A stretch of 47,132 nt of DNA from contig NZ_CAMLDP010000004.1 in assembly GCF_946478925.1 (NCBI RefSeq), positions 1-47,132 of the forward strand. The letters run 5' to 3'. Numbering within the stretch: position 1 is the stretch's first letter; each line of letters starts with the position of its first letter. The stretch comes from an uncultured Nitrososphaera sp. GTDB taxonomy: Archaea > Thermoproteota > Nitrososphaeria > Nitrososphaerales > Nitrososphaeraceae. Below the pieces are notes generated by a model, which searched no databases, was not told the DNA's origin, and saw nothing but the letters and a program-made list of their open reading frames with translations. Below, in pieces: positions 32,208 to 39,493 of the stretch. A program made the position numbers and the translations under genes.

Positions 32208-33665
32208 TTAGTATGCTCTTCCAAACATGGCTACCTTTTTTGCGGCCTGCCCGCAGTAGATGCACTTGTCCGGCATTCCGTCCTGTTCAAATGGGATGAC
32301 GCGGATGTCAGCCCCTGTCTCCTCCTTTATTGCCAGCTCGCACTTTTGGTCGCCGCACCAGCCAGCGCGCGCAAAGCCGCCCTTGCTTTCGATTATTGAC
32401 TTGAATTCAGAGTAGCTTGCGGGGCTTGAAACATAGCCGTCAAGGAGCGTTTTTGCCTTGGCATAGAGTTCCTTTTGCACCTTGTCCAAAAGCTCATTTG
32501 TCATCTTGACAAGGTCTGCACGCGGTGACTGGGTTTTATCGCGGTTGTCGCGCCTAGCAAACTCAACCTGCCCCTTTTCAATGTCTCGGGCTCCGATGTT
32601 GATGCGCAAGGGCACGCCCTTTAGCTCCCACTCGTTGAACTTCCAGCCTGACGTGTACTCGTCTCTGTCGTCGACGTGCACGCGGATTCCTGCGCTCTTT
32701 AGCTCTTGCGCGATTTCATGTGCCTTTTCCTTGACTGCCTGCGCGTCCTTGTCCTTGTGTATGGGAACGATGACTACCTGTATCGGCGCAATCCTTGGCG
32801 GAAGTACCAGTCCCTTGTCGTCGCCGTGCACCATGATTATCGCCCCGATGAGACGCCACGAGACTCCCCACGAGGTTTGCCACGCAAGGTGCTCCTTCGT
32901 GTCTTTGCCGAGGTATTTTATCTCAAACGGCTTTGAAAAGTTCTGGGCAAGGTGGTGCGAAGTTCCCATCTGGAGCGCTTTTCCGTCGGCCATCATGCCT
33001 TCAAGCGTCGTCGTGTACTTTGCGCCTACAAACTTTTCCTTGTCGCTCTTGAAGCCTCGGACTGCCGGGACGGCTAGGTGATCCTCGATGAGCTCGCGGT
33101 AGATGGCAAGTATTGACATCACTTCCTTTTCCGCGTCCTCCTCGGTTGCGTGCACGGTGTGACCCTCCTGCCAGAGGAACTCTGACGTGCGCACAAACGG
33201 CTTGGTCGCCTTTATCTCGGCGCGAAGGGCAGTGTTCCAGAAATTGATCTTTAGCGGAAGGTCGCGGTAGCTCGTTATCCACTTTGCAAATATAGAATAT
33301 GCAAGGGTTTCAGAAGTGGGGCGCAGGGCAAGCCTTTCTCCGAGGTCATTGTTGCCTGCTTTTGTGACCCAGAACACCTCGGGGGTAAAGCCCGCAAAGT
33401 GGTCCTCCTCCTTTGAAAGCAAGCCCTCCGGTATCAGCACAGGAAGAAAGCCGTTCTGGTGGCCGGTTTCCTTGAACCGCCTATCAAGCATGTCGCGGAT
33501 TGACTCCCAAATAGCATAGCCGTACGGCCTAAGGACGATAAAGCCCTTGACTGGCGCATAGTCGGCAAGACCGGCCTTCATCACCACCTGCGTGTACCAT
33601 TCGCTGAAATCATCATCTTTCTTGGCGGTAATGCCCACTGCTTCCTTTGGCGGCAGAGAACTCAT
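32208..33665 (-). CDS. proS: Prolyl-tRNA synthetase (archaeal/eukaryotic type)
   Basis: 485 aa from the ATG at 33665; the frame is open further upstream but runs into the preceding gene. Class II motifs are visible: FWVTKAGNNDLGERLALRPTSETLAY (motif 2 region), FLWQEGHTVHATEEDAE and QTSWGVSWRLIGAIIMVHGD (motif 3). The C-terminal zinc-binding extension is present with GWCGDQKCE and KCIYCGQ and ends in Tyr, as expected for this type. It charges tRNA-Pro. Probably part of a leftward nreA, small Cys protein, proS unit. Confidence 0.96.
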   Translation of the reverse strand: MSSLPPKEAVGITAKKDDDFSEWYTQVVMKAGLADYAPVKGFIVLRPYGYAIWESIRDMLDRRFKETGHQNGFLPVLIPEGLLSKEEDHFAGFTPEVFWVTKAGNNDLGERLALRPTSETLAYSIFAKWITSYRDLPLKINFWNTALRAEIKATKPFVRTSEFLWQEGHTVHATEEDAEKEVMSILAIYRELIEDHLAVPAVRGFKSDKEKFVGAKYTTTLEGMMADGKALQMGTSHHLAQNFSKPFEIKYLGKDTKEHLAWQTSWGVSWRLIGAIIMVHGDDKGLVLPPRIAPIQVVIVPIHKDKDAQAVKEKAHEIAQELKSAGIRVHVDDRDEYTSGWKFNEWELKGVPLRINIGARDIEKGQVEFARRDNRDKTQSPRADLVKMTNELLDKVQKELYAKAKTLLDGYVSSPASYSEFKSIIESKGGFARAGWCGDQKCELAIKEETGADIRVIPFEQDGMPDKCIYCGQAAKKVAMFGRAY

Positions 33666-33703
33666 AAAAATGCAGCAGTCGCGGCAGGGTTTATGAAAGT
33701 TTC

Positions 33704-33997
33704 CTAGAGGGGCTCGCCCTTGCAGTACACCTGGCCGGAGATCCTGCTGTGGAAATTGCGGCAGACGTAGCACTGCACAAAGGCGATGTCCTGCTTTAGT
33801 ACAGGGCAGGCGACCTGCTCCTGCTTCATGCGCTTTAGCATCTTGGGACTGACGCCTTTGATCTTTAGTTTGCCCTTTTCATCCATCATGCCCACTCCCT
33901 TTAGTTCCGCCTTTGCCTGATCGGTGATTTTCGGGGCCTTTTCTACCGGCACTATTGGGACAAGGTACTTTACGCCTTCTGGAAGGGCGTCGCTCAT
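33704..33997 (-). CDS. Small protein with C-terminal Cys-rich zinc-like site
   Basis: 97 aa from ATG 33997. A Lys/Glu-rich N-terminal half (VEKAPKITDQAKAELKGVG) is followed by a C-terminal region with Cys in VACPVL, QCYVCRNF and VYCKGE and a nearby His, enough for one zinc. An upstream extension of the frame (to 34162) is out-of-frame sequence of the NreA gene and was discarded. I do not recognise the family. It lies between nreA and proS on the same strand; a minus-strand TCATATACT before the start could be its own TATA box. Confidence 0.65.
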   Translation of the reverse strand: MSDALPEGVKYLVPIVPVEKAPKITDQAKAELKGVGMMDEKGKLKIKGVSPKMLKRMKQEQVACPVLKQDIAFVQCYVCRNFHSRISGQVYCKGEPL

Positions 33998-34037
33998 GCT
34001 CGAGACTTCGTAGTAGCAGTATATGACCCTTTGCGTG

Positions 34038-35225
34038 TTAAAAATCAGTAATCCTTGTCTGCGACCTGAAATTGCGGTACAGCTGGCTGTGGCGCAGTAT
34101 GTCCGTCCTTGACTGAGACATTGTCGAGCACGCAAACGCCATCGCGCCGTCGAGGCCGTCAAACGTTTTTGCAGGTTTTTTGAGCGCCTCCCGCACGCCC
34201 TCCCGTATCTGCCACACTCCCACGGGCATCACGTACTCGGGATGTATTTCCCGCAGCACGAGCGCGGCGGCCTTTCTGCGCCTTTTCGATAAATGCTCGG
34301 CGACTGCAAGCCGCGCTGCAAAATACGCGCCGGCGATTGAAGGGTAGTGGTCGAGGCCCCTTGCGTCCTCATAGTCGGCGCCGGTGGCCATCTTGCCGTC
34401 GCCGGCGTACCACGACTCGATCATCTCGAAACTCCAAATGCTGTCGGGTATCAATATGACAGAGTAATAGTTGCCAAGGTGCGAGTACTGCCTCACTTCA
34501 AACATATCGATGCTTTCGTTTGCCTCGTTCTGCCTGACGACGCTTGCAGAGATGATGTCGTCTGTCGCAGTTATGCTCCACCTTGTTGGCACCAGCTTGC
34601 GGTTCTTTTTCAGCCCGAGCATCCCAACGCTCAGGACGCGGTGTATACTGCTAGTCTCTATCCCCTTTTTGTAGAGCTCCATCACCGCGTCTTTGGCGCG
34701 CAGGTCGCCGTCATAGAACGCCGACTCGATTTTCTGGTCTGCCGAAAGCGACGACGCCTTGAACGTCTTTATCGGCGCGGCGGGTCCAAAGGGCGCCGCT
34801 TCCGTGTTTAGCCGAAGCTCCCGGCCAAGCTCCGCGTCTGCAAGCGGCTTTTTTTCAAACGTTGCCTCGCTTTCTGCGGGCCTCTCGGACATGGCAAGCT
34901 CTTGAAGGTTCTCTATGTAACGGCCCGTCGTGTCGCCGACGTTTACGCTCATTACTCCTCGTACAAGCGACAGGCGCAGGTTGGCAATCTCCTCAAGCGT
35001 CTTTCCCACCCACATCTCGGTCTTGTCGTAGACCGTCGTGTCGCCGTGGATGGGCGGTATCATCGGCCCGATTCTCACCTTTGGGTAGCCGTATCTTCCT
35101 ACAAACACGGACGGCGGGCTTGCGCCGTCAAGCGTGTCCATCGAAAGCCGGGCAGAGTTTGCAGCCAGGAACTGTATCCAGTTCTGCTCCAACCTGCGCT
35201 TTATCTCTGCCGGCGATAACGACAT
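34038..35225 (-). CDS. nreA: NreA-family archaeal DNA repair protein
   Basis: 395 aa. Recognised by SVFVGRYGYPKVRIGPMIPP near residue 40, YDKTEMW, the RLSLVRG segment, and the C-terminal half with HLGNYYSVILIPDSIWSFEMIESW and REIHPEYVMPVGVWQIREG. The C-terminus QTRITDF fits a PIP box (QxxIxxF), which in Nre proteins docks PCNA. The N-terminal zinc-finger block that many Nre proteins carry is absent, since the first 100 residues have no Cys. It helps cells tolerate DNA damage such as mitomycin C (family knowledge). The start ATG is at 35225. Confidence 0.88.
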   Translation of the reverse strand: MSLSPAEIKRRLEQNWIQFLAANSARLSMDTLDGASPPSVFVGRYGYPKVRIGPMIPPIHGDTTVYDKTEMWVGKTLEEIANLRLSLVRGVMSVNVGDTTGRYIENLQELAMSERPAESEATFEKKPLADAELGRELRLNTEAAPFGPAAPIKTFKASSLSADQKIESAFYDGDLRAKDAVMELYKKGIETSSIHRVLSVGMLGLKKNRKLVPTRWSITATDDIISASVVRQNEANESIDMFEVRQYSHLGNYYSVILIPDSIWSFEMIESWYAGDGKMATGADYEDARGLDHYPSIAGAYFAARLAVAEHLSKRRRKAAALVLREIHPEYVMPVGVWQIREGVREALKKPAKTFDGLDGAMAFACSTMSQSRTDILRHSQLYRNFRSQTRITDF

Positions 35226-35369
35226 GTGTGTATATACATGAAAAAAGAGGCATCGCTTGCTTATTTGCCTAATGCAAGTTTGACTCCTCTTTTTACAGGT
35301 ATTAAAAAAGTCGAATGATTTATAGCGTTAACAGCTCCACACCCTGTCGCTTTCGGAGACCACATACAG

Positions 35370-35999
35370 ATGGAGCCTGAAGACAAGTCTATCCTCGCCT
35401 CGATTTACGCAAGCACGCTTGACCCGTCCGTGTCAGCGTACGACAGGCTCGTGGCAAAACTGCCAGTCGGCAGGAAATTCTTTGACGAAAGGGTAAAGCA
35501 TCTGGCGGCAAAAGGAATGGTTGAAAAGGGAAGCAACCCGCCAAAGCTGACATTCATCGGCCGCGATGCGCTCAAGGTAGTGCTCGTGGGAGGAGTCTTT
35601 GACCTGATACACCCCGGCCACATCCACACACTAAAGGCGGCAAAAGGCGTAGGGGACGTGCTGGTCGTAGTCATCGCAAGGACCGCGACTGCGCAGAAGA
35701 TAAAGAAGGATCGCAAGATATACCACGACGAGAACCTCAGAAAAGAACTTGTCGAGTCGCTCAACTTTGTAGATCTTGCGCTCATCGGCAGGGAAGGAAC
35801 GCTCTACGACACGGTCGAGTTTGTCAGGCCGGACGTGATTGCGCTCGGCTATGACCAGGCGCATAGCGAAAAGGACGTTGCAGAGAACTGCAAAAAGCGC
35901 AACCTCAACGTACAGGTGATGAGGCTTTCGACTCCAATACCCGGGTCAAAATCGTCCAAGATAAAGGAAGAGCTTGGCGACACCATCTACGGCATCTGA
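35370..35999 (+). CDS. Winged-helix plus cytidylyltransferase-fold protein (probable FAD synthase, RibL-like)
   Basis: 209 aa. Residues 1-65 look like a winged-helix domain; residues ~68-205 are a nucleotidyltransferase of the HxGH class (VLVGGVFDLIHPGHIHTLK) with IALGYDQ and a final STPIPGSKSSKI (ISSTxI-type) motif. Members include archaeal FAD synthetase RibL and glycerol-3-phosphate cytidylyltransferase. FAD synthase is favoured because the next gene, tail to tail with a 13-nt overlap, is the CTP-dependent riboflavin kinase that makes its substrate FMN. The N-terminal domain is unusual for RibL and suggests regulation or DNA binding. Confidence 0.82.
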   Translation: MEPEDKSILASIYASTLDPSVSAYDRLVAKLPVGRKFFDERVKHLAAKGMVEKGSNPPKLTFIGRDALKVVLVGGVFDLIHPGHIHTLKAAKGVGDVLVVVIARTATAQKIKKDRKIYHDENLRKELVESLNFVDLALIGREGTLYDTVEFVRPDVIALGYDQAHSEKDVAENCKKRNLNVQVMRLSTPIPGSKSSKIKEELGDTIYGI

Positions 36000-36700
36000 T
36001 GATTGTTATTATCGTTGTTTATCATTACCTGCACCCTTATCCTGTCGCCGTTCTTTATCCCGGTCGCATCCTTTATCGAAACCGGCGCAATGACTTCAAG
36101 CATACTGTCGTCATAGTGCGTGCGTTCCAGTACAAGGACGGCGGCGTTTTCCATCGCGCTGCCGTTTATTGACGCCCTATAGCACTTGACCCAGCCATAC
36201 GTGCGCGTGCCGTCTGAAAAGCCGTCAAGGAATACCGAAGGGTGGCGTCCAAGCTCCCGCCTTGCGTTCATGTACACCTGGTCCGTCAGGCGCACATTGA
36301 GCGTGCCGGGGTACGGCTCATAGCCCAGCTTTTCAAGGAACTGCTTTTTGTAGCCTTCAAGCGACATATAGTAGGCGCCTTCGCCCATGCCTGAAACGAC
36401 GCTTCCCTCAAAGTCGACGGCAGCCGGCGCGGATTCAAGCGCCGACTTTAACGACGCAAACAGGCTCTGGATCTCGATGTTGCCCTTGTCAGTCACGCGC
36501 ACCGCGAATTTCTGGCCGCGCCTTGTACGCTCTATATATCCCGCAGTCTCTAGATCCAAAAGGTGTTTTGAAGCGGCCTGTTGAGATCTTCCGATGTTCT
36601 TGCCAAGGTCCGCAGTGGTCACTTCGATAAAATTGTGGCGCGCCCCCTTTGACAGGAGCTGCACCATCGTCAGGATGTGCTGCAGTTTTATTTCCGGCAT
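35987..36700 (-). CDS. ribK: CTP-dependent riboflavin kinase with N-terminal HTH
   Basis: 237 aa. Residues 1-95 form an HTH/winged-helix domain (DLGKNIGRSQQAASKHLLDLE, then an RRGQKFAVRVTDKG wing). Residues ~98-230 are the DUF120 riboflavin kinase barrel: GMGEGAYYMSLEGYKKQF, LGYEPYPGTLNVRL and the C-terminal KNGDRIRV. It phosphorylates riboflavin to FMN using CTP. The HTH-RibK fusion is known in archaea, where one member (RbkR) also regulates riboflavin genes; a dual role is plausible here. Its ATG directly abuts the dnaG stop, so it is likely in one transcript with dnaG. Confidence 0.92.
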   Translation of the reverse strand: MPEIKLQHILTMVQLLSKGARHNFIEVTTADLGKNIGRSQQAASKHLLDLETAGYIERTRRGQKFAVRVTDKGNIEIQSLFASLKSALESAPAAVDFEGSVVSGMGEGAYYMSLEGYKKQFLEKLGYEPYPGTLNVRLTDQVYMNARRELGRHPSVFLDGFSDGTRTYGWVKCYRASINGSAMENAAVLVLERTHYDDSMLEVIAPVSIKDATGIKNGDRIRVQVMINNDNNNHQMP

Positions 36701-38149
36701 TTAGTTCGTGATGCCCACGTCGCCAAAGGTCCGCACCTTGATGTCGCTTGGCTTGACCCCGGTGGTCCTGTGGCCCACGACGTACTCAATGCCCGCCTTG
36801 TCGGCAGCCTCGACCAGCCTCTGGGTCACGATGCCGTCAATGACTAGGTACTTGGCGCCTTCGGCAGAGTCCAGCCTCTTGATTACTTCGGATACCGGAA
36901 CCTTTAGCAGCTGCTTCATCGAGCCATCGAGGATGATTGCCTCAAGCGTCTCGTTTATCTGCGGGTACACGTCGCGGATTGCAGTCAGGAGCTCTGGCGC
37001 GTCGTTTGCCGCCGCTGCCGATGGCTGTCCGGGTGTCACTGGCGCTTGTACAGGCTCTTCTTGCGGTGCTGGCGCAGGGGCGTAGGAATCTTCGCGGCTG
37101 CGGTCCTGATAGTCGTCCCTTCTGCCACCGTAGCCTCCTCCTCCCCCGCCGCGGTCGTCGCGGTCGCGGTAGCCGCCCCTGTCCCTGTCGCGGTAGCCTC
37201 CGCGATCCCGCCTTCCATATCCTCCGCGGTCTCTTCTGCCACCGTAGCCTCCTCCTCCCCCGCCGCGGTCGTCGCGGTCGCGGCGCTCGTGCCTGCGCTC
37301 TTCTTGTTGCATAGGCGGCTGCTCCTGCTGCGGTCTTGCTGGAACGTCAAGAGAATACGCGTCTTTTAGTATCTCGGCGACTTCAAGGGGTGTGCATTCT
37401 TCCACTTCTCTCCCGGTCGGTGCCCGGAGGACCTTGTCTATCTTGACCACGCCGGCCAGCTCCTTAAGTATCAGGTCGCCAGCCCTGTCGCCGTCAAGGA
37501 AGGCGATAACCTTCTTGCCCTCCGTCAGCTTTACTACGGTCTCGTCGATCTTGGCACCTTCAATAGCAATAGCGTTGTCATAGCCTGCGCGCAGCAGATT
37601 GATGACGTCTGCCCGACCTTCCACAAGTATTATCCACTCTGAATCGAAAACGCCTGTCCCGCACGCAAGCTGCGCTTTTCCGTATGACGTGAGCTTGCCC
37701 GGTTTGCTTGCGTCGTAGACGTCCTTGAGCATCTCTTCACCCTCTGATATGGTCTTGGTAGCCCAATCCTGGACTATTTTCTTGGCCCTGTCGACGATGA
37801 CCTTTTTCTTTATTGCGCGGATGTCGTCGATGCCCATCAGCTGGAACTTGGCCTGGAACGGCCCGACCTTGTCGATGCTCTCTATTGCCGCGGCGATAAG
37901 TGCGGCGGTAGAGATGTCGGTGCTCATGGGTATCAGAGCGTCGCCCTTGGCCACGTTGCCCTTTGTCTCGACGTTCACTTCGATTCGTCCAACCTTTGAC
38001 ACTTTTTGCAGCTCGTTGAGGTTCATCTCAGGTCCAAGGAGGCCTTCGGTCTGTCCAAAAATAGCACCGATAATGTCGGCCTTCTCGACCAAACCATCAA
38101 CTTCAAACTTTAGCTTAACATGATACTTTACGATTCCTGTGCTAGGCAA
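36701..38149 (-). CDS. dnaG: DnaG-like primase/exosome subunit with RGG-rich insert
   Basis: 482 aa. The N-terminal region (YHVKLKFEVDGLVEKADIIGAIFGQTEGLLG) and the Toprim domain (WIILVEGRADVINLLRAGYDNAIAIEG, then VIAFLDGDRAGDLI) define archaeal DnaG, which joins the RNA exosome and may prime DNA. Between about residues 285 and 346 is a low-complexity stretch of Arg/Gly/Asp/Tyr repeats (RDRDDRGGGGGGYGG type), followed by a P/Q/A linker and a conserved C-terminal domain (DAPELLTAIRDVYPQINETL). The insert is longer and more RGG-like than in the archaeal DnaG I know and is built from a duplicated 51-bp DNA unit. ribK follows directly. Confidence 0.93.
   Translation of the reverse strand: MPSTGIVKYHVKLKFEVDGLVEKADIIGAIFGQTEGLLGPEMNLNELQKVSKVGRIEVNVETKGNVAKGDALIPMSTDISTAALIAAAIESIDKVGPFQAKFQLMGIDDIRAIKKKVIVDRAKKIVQDWATKTISEGEEMLKDVYDASKPGKLTSYGKAQLACGTGVFDSEWIILVEGRADVINLLRAGYDNAIAIEGAKIDETVVKLTEGKKVIAFLDGDRAGDLILKELAGVVKIDKVLRAPTGREVEECTPLEVAEILKDAYSLDVPARPQQEQPPMQQEERRHERRDRDDRGGGGGGYGGRRDRGGYGRRDRGGYRDRDRGGYRDRDDRGGGGGGYGGRRDDYQDRSREDSYAPAPAPQEEPVQAPVTPGQPSAAAANDAPELLTAIRDVYPQINETLEAIILDGSMKQLLKVPVSEVIKRLDSAEGAKYLVIDGIVTQRLVEAADKAGIEYVVGHRTTGVKPSDIKVRTFGDVGITN
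37119..37283. repeat. 51-bp direct repeat inside dnaG
   Basis: Two perfect 51-bp copies occupy 37119-37169 and 37233-37283. They are offset by 114 bp, a multiple of three, so the same RGG-type peptide is encoded twice. Shorter related units lie between them. This is consistent with in-frame slippage or unequal recombination. Confidence 0.9.
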
Positions 38150-38244
38150 TTTTTATTCATAACCTCGTTTACTGGTTTGTCCGTAACGATTTGAAATTCG
38201 CGCTCGCTTGAATATAAGTGCTTTTGTGTGTCGAAAGATACGTC

Positions 38245-38682
38245 TCATGTGTAAAAGTAGAGGTCCTTGCGGGCGCCTGTCACCCCGGCCATCTGCTGCG
38301 CATAGATAGACAGATCCTCAACGTGCCTCACCTTGCCGTTTGTTATCTTGGCCAGCGCGTGCTTGTAAAAGAGGCTGACGTTGTTCCTGCTTGACTGGAG
38401 GTTTGAAAGGAGCCTGCTTGTGAGGTACTTGCCTGTCCGGTCCATGTCAAGGAGCAGGATTATCTTTTTTTTCTCGTGGCCGTGGCAGTCCACAAAGTCG
38501 GCAATGCCCTTGAAGTTGTGGAACACGGCTAGGCTTCCTGTAAAGCCGATGCTGGAGAGTGCCTCGGCGTCGCGTCTGCCCTCCACTACAATGACAGAGC
38601 CTCTTTCAGACTCTTCGTTAAGCATCCCGACAAAATGCCTGAGCTTCTCAAGGACTTGCTCGTCGTTTGCCTGATAGCCCAT
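38245..38682 (-). CDS. Small Toprim-domain protein (UPF0292-like)
   Basis: 145 aa from ATG 38682; the longer frame overlaps the divergent amidotransferase gene. The Toprim motifs are VIVVEGRRDAEAL (catalytic Glu) and LLLDMDRTG (DxD). It resembles the small primase-like archaeal Toprim proteins with no assigned substrate. The start is supported by a minus-strand AAATATTAAA at 38711-38720, about 30 nt upstream. It lies upstream of dnaG on the same strand, with a 95-nt gap that could hold the dnaG promoter. Confidence 0.82.
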   Translation of the reverse strand: MGYQANDEQVLEKLRHFVGMLNEESERGSVIVVEGRRDAEALSSIGFTGSLAVFHNFKGIADFVDCHGHEKKKIILLLDMDRTGKYLTSRLLSNLQSSRNNVSLFYKHALAKITNGKVRHVEDLSIYAQQMAGVTGARKDLYFYT

Positions 38683-38737
38683 AGGCAGCTGTAATTTAGC
38701 ATTGCTGCGATTTAATATTTGTGCCATGCTGGCGACA

Positions 38738-38747
38738 CAATAAATAC
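38738..38747 (+). promoter_or_regulatory. TATA-like box of the amidotransferase gene
   Basis: ACAATAAATA is about 28 nt before the TTG at 38771, favouring that start over the in-frame TTG at 38762. Confidence 0.4.
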
Positions 38748-38770
38748 CGCCCGGTACGACATTGAGGTGC

Positions 38771-39454
38771 TTGAAGAAAAAGGTCCTTTCCATCCAGAAC
38801 ATCGCCTGCGAGACGCTCGGCACGCTTGAAGGCATGTTTAGAGAGGACGGCTTTGAGATAGAAAACGCCAATGCGCAGGACGACGTACCCGTTAAATCGT
38901 CTGATTATTCTGCAATCGTCGTTCTTGGAGGCCCGATGGCAGTCTATGACAATCTTCCACATCTGCAGAAAGAGCAGGACCTGATGAGGGACGCAATCAA
39001 GAACAACATCCCGGTCCTCGGCGTGTGCCTTGGCTCGCAGCTGATAGCGCAAGCGGCCGGCGGACGGGTGTTCAAGGGCAGAAAAAAAGAGATAGGGTGG
39101 CACGACGTCCTACTGTCGCCGCAAGGAAGGGATGGCCTGTTCTCGGGCATCGGCGAGAAAAAGATGAGGGTCTTTCAGTGGCATGGCGACACGTACGAAC
39201 TACCCAAGGATGCAACCGTGCTTGCATACACCGACCTCTATCCGCAAGCATTCAGGATTGGCAGCGCGATAGGCTTCCAGTTCCACTTGGAGGTGAACGA
39301 GCGCCTCATCAAGAGCTGGATGAAAGAGTATGAAGCAGAGACAAGGGCTGAAAAGATTGACGCAAAAGACATCCTCCCGGCTCCCGGCGACTTGCCAGAA
39401 CTTGAAAAAAAGTGCAAGGTTATGTATAGAAACTTTACAGCGATGCTTAGGTAA
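38771..39454 (+). CDS. Class I glutamine amidotransferase (GMP synthase-like)
   Basis: 227 aa. The triad is visible: nucleophile Cys in VLGVCLGSQLIAQA and the His-x-Glu pair in FQFHLEV. The oxyanion region is VVLGGPMAVYD. It hydrolyses glutamine and passes ammonia to a partner, but it stands alone, unlike GuaA, and no synthetase domain is adjacent. Homologues include GMP synthase glutaminase subunits and gamma-glutamyl-peptide hydrolases. TTG 38771 is chosen as start from the TATA box spacing. The divergent Toprim gene is on the other side of an 88-nt region that holds two TATA elements. Confidence 0.88.
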   Translation: MKKKVLSIQNIACETLGTLEGMFREDGFEIENANAQDDVPVKSSDYSAIVVLGGPMAVYDNLPHLQKEQDLMRDAIKNNIPVLGVCLGSQLIAQAAGGRVFKGRKKEIGWHDVLLSPQGRDGLFSGIGEKKMRVFQWHGDTYELPKDATVLAYTDLYPQAFRIGSAIGFQFHLEVNERLIKSWMKEYEAETRAEKIDAKDILPAPGDLPELEKKCKVMYRNFTAMLR

Positions 39455-39463
39455 CTATAAAAG
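39454..39463 (+). promoter_or_regulatory. TATA box of the acyl-CoA synthetase gene
   Basis: ACTATAAAAG lies about 35 nt before the ATG at 39494. It is the cleanest TATA element in the window and may reflect high expression. Confidence 0.6.
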
Positions 39464-39493
39464 AAGCTTGAGAAGCTTTTCCTCAGATTCAAT

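Noticed and set aside
37119..37283. CRISPR-like repeat
   Set aside because: Two 51-bp copies inside a coding frame with a 63-bp gap that is itself repeat-related; it is a protein low-complexity repeat.
37046..37369. Long Ala/Val-rich and Arg-rich frames across the dnaG repeat
   Set aside because: They are alternative frames of the GC-rich repeat; the DnaG frame is continuous and has conserved domains on both sides.
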